Assembly: GCA_915275065.1 (NCBI GenBank)
Contig: CAJZGD010000136.1
Location: 1-6,920 of the forward strand
Origin: an uncultured Corynebacterium sp.
GTDB taxonomy: Bacteria > Actinomycetota > Actinomycetes > Mycobacteriales > Mycobacteriaceae
Length of the DNA stretch: 6,920 nucleotides
Direction: 5' to 3'
Within the stretch, counting starts at the first letter, position 1. The number at the start of each line of letters is the position of its first letter. Positions 5,992 to 6,920 of this stretch are shown here, piece by piece. The position numbers and the translations under genes were made by a program. The notes below the pieces were generated by a model, which saw only the letters and a program-made list of their open reading frames with translations, was not told where the DNA came from and ran no database searches.

Positions 5992-6063
5992 TGGCCTATG
6001 GTGTAATTGGCAACACAACGGTTTCTGGTACCGTCATTCTAGGTTCGAGTCCTGGTAGGCCAG
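5992..6063 (+). tRNA. tRNA-Gln (anticodon CTG)
   Basis: The cloverleaf is complete. The acceptor TGGCCTA (5992-5998) pairs perfectly with TAGGCCA (6056-6062), discriminator G6063. The D stem is GTGT/ACAC, the anticodon stem ACGGT/ACCGT with anticodon CTG at 6025-6027, and the T stem CTAGG/CCTGG with loop TTCGAGT. After the discriminator comes CAG, so CCA is not encoded and must be added by the nucleotidyltransferase. This is usual for many actinobacterial tRNAs and contrasts with the next three tRNA genes. Confidence 0.97.
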
Positions 6064-6064
6064 C

Positions 6065-6079
6065 AGCAATAATATTGCT
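6065..6079. repeat. Perfect short palindrome between tRNA-Gln and tRNA-Glu
   Basis: AGCAATA and TATTGCT flank a single central A (6072). As RNA it would form a 6-bp stem with a 3-base loop in the tRNA-Gln/tRNA-Glu spacer. It may help transcript processing or be incidental. Confidence 0.4.
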
Positions 6080-6087
6080 AGTTCTAA

Positions 6088-6163
6088 GCCCCGTTCGTCT
6101 AGAGGCCTAGGACGCCGGCCTCTCACGCCGGTAACACGGGTTCGAATCCCGTACGCGTCACCA
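6088..6163 (+). tRNA. tRNA-Glu (anticodon CTC), apparent hybrid with mismatched acceptor stem
   Basis: The anticodon stem CCGGC/GCCGG carries CTC at 6122-6124, the T stem ACGGG/CCCGT is perfect, and the D arm (GTCT...GGAC) is normal for tRNA-Glu. The acceptor stem is faulty: 5' GCCCCGT (6088-6094) against 3' ACGCGTC (6153-6159) leaves mismatches at C6089-T6158 (2:71) and C6091-C6156 (4:69). A partner of ACGGGGC, or a 5' strand of GACGCGT, would each restore a perfect stem, as if two different tRNA-Glu genes were joined. CCA is encoded at 6161-6163, unlike in the adjacent tRNA-Gln. Two acceptor mismatches would probably impair processing and charging by GltX. See findings for the chimera interpretation. 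Confidence 0.85.
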
Positions 6164-6168
6164 AGAAC

Positions 6169-6245
6169 GGCCCGGTAGTTTAGTTGGTTAGAATGCCGCC
6201 CTGTCACGGCGGAGGTCGTGGGTTCAAGTCCCATCCGGGTCGCCA
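6169..6245 (+). tRNA. tRNA-Asp (anticodon GTC)
   Basis: The acceptor GGCCCGG (6169-6175) pairs with CCGGGTC (6235-6241) with one G-T pair, discriminator G6242 and encoded CCA 6243-6245. The anticodon GTC is at 6203-6205 in loop CTGTCAC. The D arm reads TAGTTTAGTTGGTTAGAATGCC, a form I associate with Firmicutes and Gram-negative tRNA-Asp rather than with actinobacteria. It starts five bases after the tRNA-Glu CCA, so the two are co-transcribed. Confidence 0.97.
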
Positions 6246-6256
6246 TTTTTCCTTTT

Positions 6257-6332
6257 GCCTCGGTAGCTCAGTTGGTAGAGCAGGGGACTGAAAATCCCCG
6301 TGTCAGTGGTTCGATTCCGCTCTGAGGCACCA
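6257..6332 (+). tRNA. tRNA-Phe (anticodon GAA)
   Basis: The acceptor GCCTCGG (6257-6263) pairs with CTGAGGC (6322-6328) with one G-T pair, discriminator A6329 and encoded CCA 6330-6332. The anticodon stem GGGGA/TCCCC carries GAA at 6290-6292. The T stem is AGTGG/CCGCT with loop TTCGATT. It is the last tRNA of the cluster and is followed 11 bases later by a terminator. Confidence 0.97.
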
Positions 6333-6343
6333 CCGTGGATTTG

Positions 6344-6378
6344 AATCTCCAGTACAGATGTGCACTGGGGATTTTTTT
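6344..6378 (+). terminator. Rho-independent terminator of the tRNA cluster
   Basis: AATCTCCAGT (6344-6353) pairs with ACTGGGGATT (6364-6373) over ten positions with one T-G pair around a 10-base loop, and a run of seven T residues (6372-6378) follows. This is a classical intrinsic terminator. The T-tract contrasts with the hairpins lacking T-runs earlier in the window. Confidence 0.9.
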
Positions 6379-6406
6379 GTAGGACATTCACTCATTTGGA
6401 GGATCT

Positions 6407-6413
6407 AAAGGAG
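6407..6413 (+). promoter_or_regulatory. Strong Shine-Dalgarno deciding the dedA GTG start
   Basis: AAAGGAG lies eight bases before GTG 6422. The frame has a TAG at 6380-6382 and no other start codon before 6422, so the start is well fixed. No clear promoter is visible in the 43 bases between the tRNA terminator and the start codon. Confidence 0.8.
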
Positions 6414-6421
6414 AACCTGCC

Positions 6422-6920
6422 GTGGAATATTTCTCTCAGATATTTCTCTCGTTCATTGCCTCCTGGGGCTATTTTGCTGTCGCCGTCCTCATGGCAGCAG
6501 AGAACGCCTGCATCCCCATCCCGAGCGAGCTCATCCTCGGATTTGCGGGCTATCTCATCTTTGCCGGACACATGTCGTTCGAGGGAGCGCTTGCAGCCGG
6601 GATGGTCGGCGGCCTTCTCGGATCGGTGTTTTCCTATGAGGTCGGCGCGCGCGGCGGACGCCCGTTCGTGGAGAAATACGGGAAATACTTCCTCATTAAG
6701 AAGTCTCATGTCGATACGGCGCAGGACTGGTTCGACCGCTATGGGCTCAAGGCGGTATTCTTCAGCCGCATGCTGCCCGTCATTCGCACGTTCATTTCGC
6801 TGCCCGCAGGCTTTGCACGCGTCGATACGAAGCGTTTCTTTACCTACACCATTGCAGGATCCCTTCCGTGGACGGCGGCGATCATCTACGCAGGCATGAT
6901 GCTTGGCGAGAACTGGACGG
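6422..6920 (+). CDS. DedA-family integral membrane protein, 3' end outside window
   Basis: 166 codons are visible from GTG 6422 to the right edge with no stop. The N-terminus is hydrophobic (FLSFIASWGYFAVAVLMAAEN). It is followed by the DedA/SNARE-associated hallmark ENACIPIPSELIL, a re-entrant/helix region, then FFSRMLPVIRTFISLPAGFA, which matches the family's F-x-R-x-x-P-x-x-R-x-x-x-x-x-PAG motif with its conserved arginines, and a last visible hydrophobic stretch. DedA proteins are polytopic inner-membrane proteins implicated in lipid carrier (undecaprenyl-phosphate or phospholipid) translocation and membrane homeostasis; family members are about 200 aa, so roughly 30-50 residues are missing. 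Codon use differs from the rest of the window (Thr ACG in 5 of 7, Glu GAG in 6 of 7). This gene lies on the foreign-looking side of the tRNA-Glu junction. Confidence 0.92.
   Translation, partial: MEYFSQIFLSFIASWGYFAVAVLMAAENACIPIPSELILGFAGYLIFAGHMSFEGALAAGMVGGLLGSVFSYEVGARGGRPFVEKYGKYFLIKKSHVDTAQDWFDRYGLKAVFFSRMLPVIRTFISLPAGFARVDTKRFFTYTIAGSLPWTAAIIYAGMMLGENWT

Noticed and set aside
6034..6246. Minus-strand 70-codon open frame with phrases such as MGLEPTTSAVTGRHSNQ and YGIRTRVTGV
   Set aside because: It is the antisense of tRNA-Gln, tRNA-Glu and tRNA-Asp. Such phrases recur in databases as spurious proteins translated from tRNA genes.
6360..6899. Plus-strand 179-codon frame overlapping the DedA gene
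   Set aside because: It is Ser/Arg-rich with no recognisable domain; the other frame gives a clear DedA protein with a strong ribosome binding site.
6088..6920. Genomic island inserted at a tRNA by an integrase
   Set aside because: No integrase, no repeated tRNA 3' end (att site) and no mobile gene are visible, and the tRNA-Glu is left broken instead of restored. A chimeric join explains the data better.
1..6920. CRISPR array, insertion sequence or toxin-antitoxin pair
   Set aside because: No regularly spaced direct repeats, transposase motifs or small paired genes were found on either strand.

Overview
The first ~6.1 kb look like a chromosome fragment of a high-GC actinobacterium, most likely Corynebacterium. 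The grounds are C-ending codon use (ACC, GCC, CTC), leaderless promoters with TANANT-type -10 boxes, a GltX with an HVGM/KLSKR signature, an FMN-riboswitch-controlled PnuC-type riboflavin transporter (RibM/PnuX), and a tRNA-Gln gene with no encoded CCA. The species is not determinable by eye.

Layout: (1) 3-278, the C-terminal end of a TetR-type regulator entering from the left. (2) 320-1120 (-), a MerR/TipAS-type ligand-sensing activator, divergent from (3) 1214-1831 (+), a class I SAM-dependent methyltransferase with an apparently leaderless promoter; the 93-bp gap between them holds inverted repeats. (4) 1946-3439 (+), gltX, also apparently leaderless, ending at a large hairpin shared with the convergent (5) ribM, 3528-4289 (-), which has an FMN riboswitch (about 4383-4533) and a hairpin over its Shine-Dalgarno sequence. 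(6) 4290-4801, a non-coding stretch of about 510 bases that holds the ribM leader, the ribM promoter and, on the other strand, a promoter/palindrome for (7) a secreted LpqC-type esterase, 4802-5824. (8) A tRNA cluster: Gln(CTG), Glu(CTC), Asp(GTC), Phe(GAA), then a terminator and (9) a DedA-family membrane protein running off the right edge.

Functionally, gltX lies close to tRNA-Gln and tRNA-Glu. Both are expected substrates of a non-discriminating GluRS in organisms that make Gln-tRNA through GatCAB. The ribM unit is a self-contained riboflavin uptake module under FMN feedback. The MerR/TipAS-methyltransferase pair looks like a small-molecule-responsive unit.

The most important observation is a discontinuity inside tRNA-Glu. 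Its 5' acceptor strand (GCCCCGT) does not match its 3' acceptor strand (ACGCGTC): two of seven pairs fail, while all other stems are intact. Everything to the right (tRNAs with encoded CCA, a T-tract terminator, a strong AAAGGAG Shine-Dalgarno, different codon use, a DedA that reads like Firmicutes/Negativicutes) differs in style from everything to the left. The simplest reading is a chimeric join of two genomes through conserved tRNA-Glu sequence, probably an assembly artefact and less probably a real recombination. I do not see a convincing new biological system in the window.
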